Source: UBA4582 sp965657335 (lineage in GTDB: Bacteria > Pseudomonadota > Gammaproteobacteria > Pseudomonadales > Azotimanducaceae). Taken from it: a stretch of 64,000 nucleotides of DNA. Of the stretch, positions 63,601 through 64,000 are shown in pieces. The notes under the pieces were generated by a model, which saw only the letters and a list, made by a program, of their open reading frames with translations, was not told the origin of the DNA and made no database searches. Each line of letters starts with the position of its first letter. Position 1 is the first letter of the stretch. Made by a program: the position numbers and the translations under genes. Location of the stretch: assembly GCA_965657335.1 (NCBI GenBank), contig CBFHOH010000002.1, positions 124,001-188,000 on the forward strand, given 5' to 3'.

Positions 63601-64000
63601 TATGATTGCCGGCCTTGCCATGATGTCAGTGATGGGATTTATAGCCGCGTCTGGTGTCGTCGTCAATTCAAGTCTGGTACTGGTACACAACGTCAATCGT
63701 CGAATAGAGGATGGCATGGACATGAGTCGAGCGGTGGCAGAGGCAACGGTATCGCGTTGCCGACCAATCGTCCTTACCTCTATGACGACTTTCGTCGGAC
63801 TCACACCACTGATGTTCAACAACAGTGTGCAGGCGCAGTTTTTAGTTCCGATGGCAACTTCTCTGGCTTTTGGTGTGTTATTTTCGACGTTTGTCACGTT
63901 ATTTGTTGTACCTTCGGGGTATATGATGCTTGAAGACATCAAGGCGTTTACCGCGCGTCTAACAGGCGCTCAAATGCCAAGCAGACAGAAGACAATTGCT
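60671..64000 (+). CDS. RND-family efflux permease (partial, runs off window)
   Basis: The frame is open from the ATG at 60671 to the last base (1110 codons), so only the C-terminus is missing. The start MKSAIAWFARNHIAANLLLI is a first transmembrane helix; the periplasmic domain follows with PQKSFPDIDVP. The transmembrane proton-relay region is FILVLGILVDDAIVVGENVY with the paired aspartates, as in AcrB-like pumps. Gly/Ser/Pro-rich segments (SSSGGGGPPSTAPATGGGG) lie in the second periplasmic loop. It pumps drugs, metabolites or lipids outward. The start overlaps the adaptor stop (ATGA). Confidence 0.92.
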   Translation, partial: MKSAIAWFARNHIAANLLLILMVLSGLAALPSMPQKSFPDIDVPIINVSVAYLGAAPEEVEQGVCIRVEEELEGIEGIEKISSAAFEGACAVTVELFEAADSSLALDEVKSRIDAIVTFPVETEKPVISLLSPVRPVLEISITGPNDERMLKVLGQQIRDEIAALPGVTQVALQNTRPYEISIEVSEASLQRNDLSFEQVAQIIRARSLDLPGGAIKTEGGEILLRTQGQIYWGKDFEQLVLQTRTDGTRVYLSDVATVVDGFEDTDQSLRFDGRPAALVRVSRVGNQDILEITAAVTAYLETAPERLPAGVKLTVWNDGSKLLRGRLDTLLNSARQGFLMVLILLALFLRPRLAFWVSIGVPVAFLGALFLISVLGLSIDGISLFGFILVLGILVDDAIVVGENVYSEQKKSGNLLEGSVLGTQQVSIPVIFGVLTTMTAFMPLLLGPGTMGQIFGVIATVVMACLTFSLIESQLVLPAHLGHRSIQSAAGEMAMLMIPIVAIIALGFSDNFSAYVGFIIAAFTLIYALYAVGIWSRLANRLIDAQSKFSARVEYFIHQPFRIFVAKAIAARYLTLAIALVALLSSIGIVASGRLPFSFFPPLESDQAIAKLTMPLGTPAEVTKEVVLKLERAAQLLEQELIREYPEAPPVTHILAAVGDQPSSSGGGGPPSTAPATGGGGHIGEVTLQLVPSENRTIETRTIANRWRELSGPIPDAVELKFNTSLFTVGNAIDIQLAGDNVDDLRAVAEKIRLTLAQYPGVIDITDSFRAGKQEVKLAMSPSGEALGLSLADLARQVRQAFYGEEIQRIQRGRDDVRVMVRYTEAERKTLSSLDQMRIRTPEGAEVPFVEVASANLGRGFSSINRSERQRVVNVTADVDRTQITANEVIADFAKGKIQRILNDYPRVTFSLEGEQREQAEAVAGILPMFGIALFVIFALLAIPLRSYSQPLIIMSVIPFAFVGAIWGHQIMKSFDMIAGLAMMSVMGFIAASGVVVNSSLVLVHNVNRRIEDGMDMSRAVAEATVSRCRPIVLTSMTTFVGLTPLMFNNSVQAQFLVPMATSLAFGVLFSTFVTLFVVPSGYMMLEDIKAFTARLTGAQMPSRQKTIA

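Noticed and set aside
1..64000. Mobile elements, integrases, CRISPR arrays or phage genes
   Set aside because: No transposase or integrase motifs, no direct-repeat arrays other than the coding 30-bp repeats, and no phage proteins were seen.

Overview
The window looks like a chromosomal segment of a gammaproteobacterium, probably a marine, aerobic heterotroph. The evidence is a LiuR-type leucine-degradation locus with its palindromic operator, an EfpL (YeiP) paralogue, a very close match to the YadGH exporter, many acyl-CoA and CoA-transferase genes, and a periplasmic Sox/flavocytochrome c cluster. I saw no rRNA, tRNA, CRISPR, phage or insertion sequence. Base composition looks even throughout. 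The species cannot be named from the sequence alone.

Layout. 1-6.2 kb: the 3' end of a pabB-pabC fusion, then liuR-liuA-liuB-liuD for leucine/isovalerate oxidation, without liuC or liuE. 6.2-9.6 kb (minus): a thioesterase, a SnoaL-like protein and a pair of acyl-CoA dehydrogenases. 10-13.5 kb: a crotonase-fold protein lacking both hydratase glutamates, a class C beta-lactamase-fold hydrolase and a sphingosine-phosphate-lyase-like PLP enzyme. 13.4-14.9 kb: efpL-arfB (ribosome rescue) and a SpoIIAA-like protein. 15-31 kb: assorted single genes and small operons (ABM protein, three esterases, GPH-type symporter, DUF1631 protein, YadGH, methyltransferase plus CoA-transferase, amidohydrolase, GltS-like carrier, fatty acid desaturase-like protein). 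31-33.6 kb: an M20 hydrolase coupled to a GlcD-type FAD dehydrogenase.

33.9-41.6 kb is the most striking part. A tight minus-strand operon reads iorA-iorB-cytochrome c-fccB/soxF-soxX-soxY-soxZ-soxA. It has no soxB or soxCD, and its SoxY ends in AACLL instead of the usual GGCGG. Just downstream lies a gene interrupted by one in-frame UGA. The UGA is followed at the right distance by a bacterial-SECIS-like hairpin, so the two reading frames form one 294-residue selenoprotein (UPVC redox motif, GrdB/PrdB-like family), followed with no gap by a CAPC glutaredoxin-like gene. Together they suggest a periplasmic molybdenum-hydroxylase/thiol-oxidising Sox variant with a cytoplasmic selenium-dependent thiol redox pair next door.

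41.8-54.5 kb: aldo/keto reductases around a phytanoyl-CoA-dioxygenase-like protein, then three acyl-CoA dehydrogenases plus a thiolase, a double-domain CoA-transferase, an LLM flavin oxidoreductase and a sterol-desaturase-like protein. This is a likely catabolic island for an unidentified lipid or terpenoid acid. 54.5-57.6 kb: a secreted protein of seven 10-residue repeats, a small secreted protein whose signal peptide is encoded across a terminator-like hairpin, and the GAPDH-ArsJ pair for arsenate detoxification. 57.8-64 kb: an SDR enzyme and a TetR-adaptor-RND efflux operon whose permease runs off the window end.
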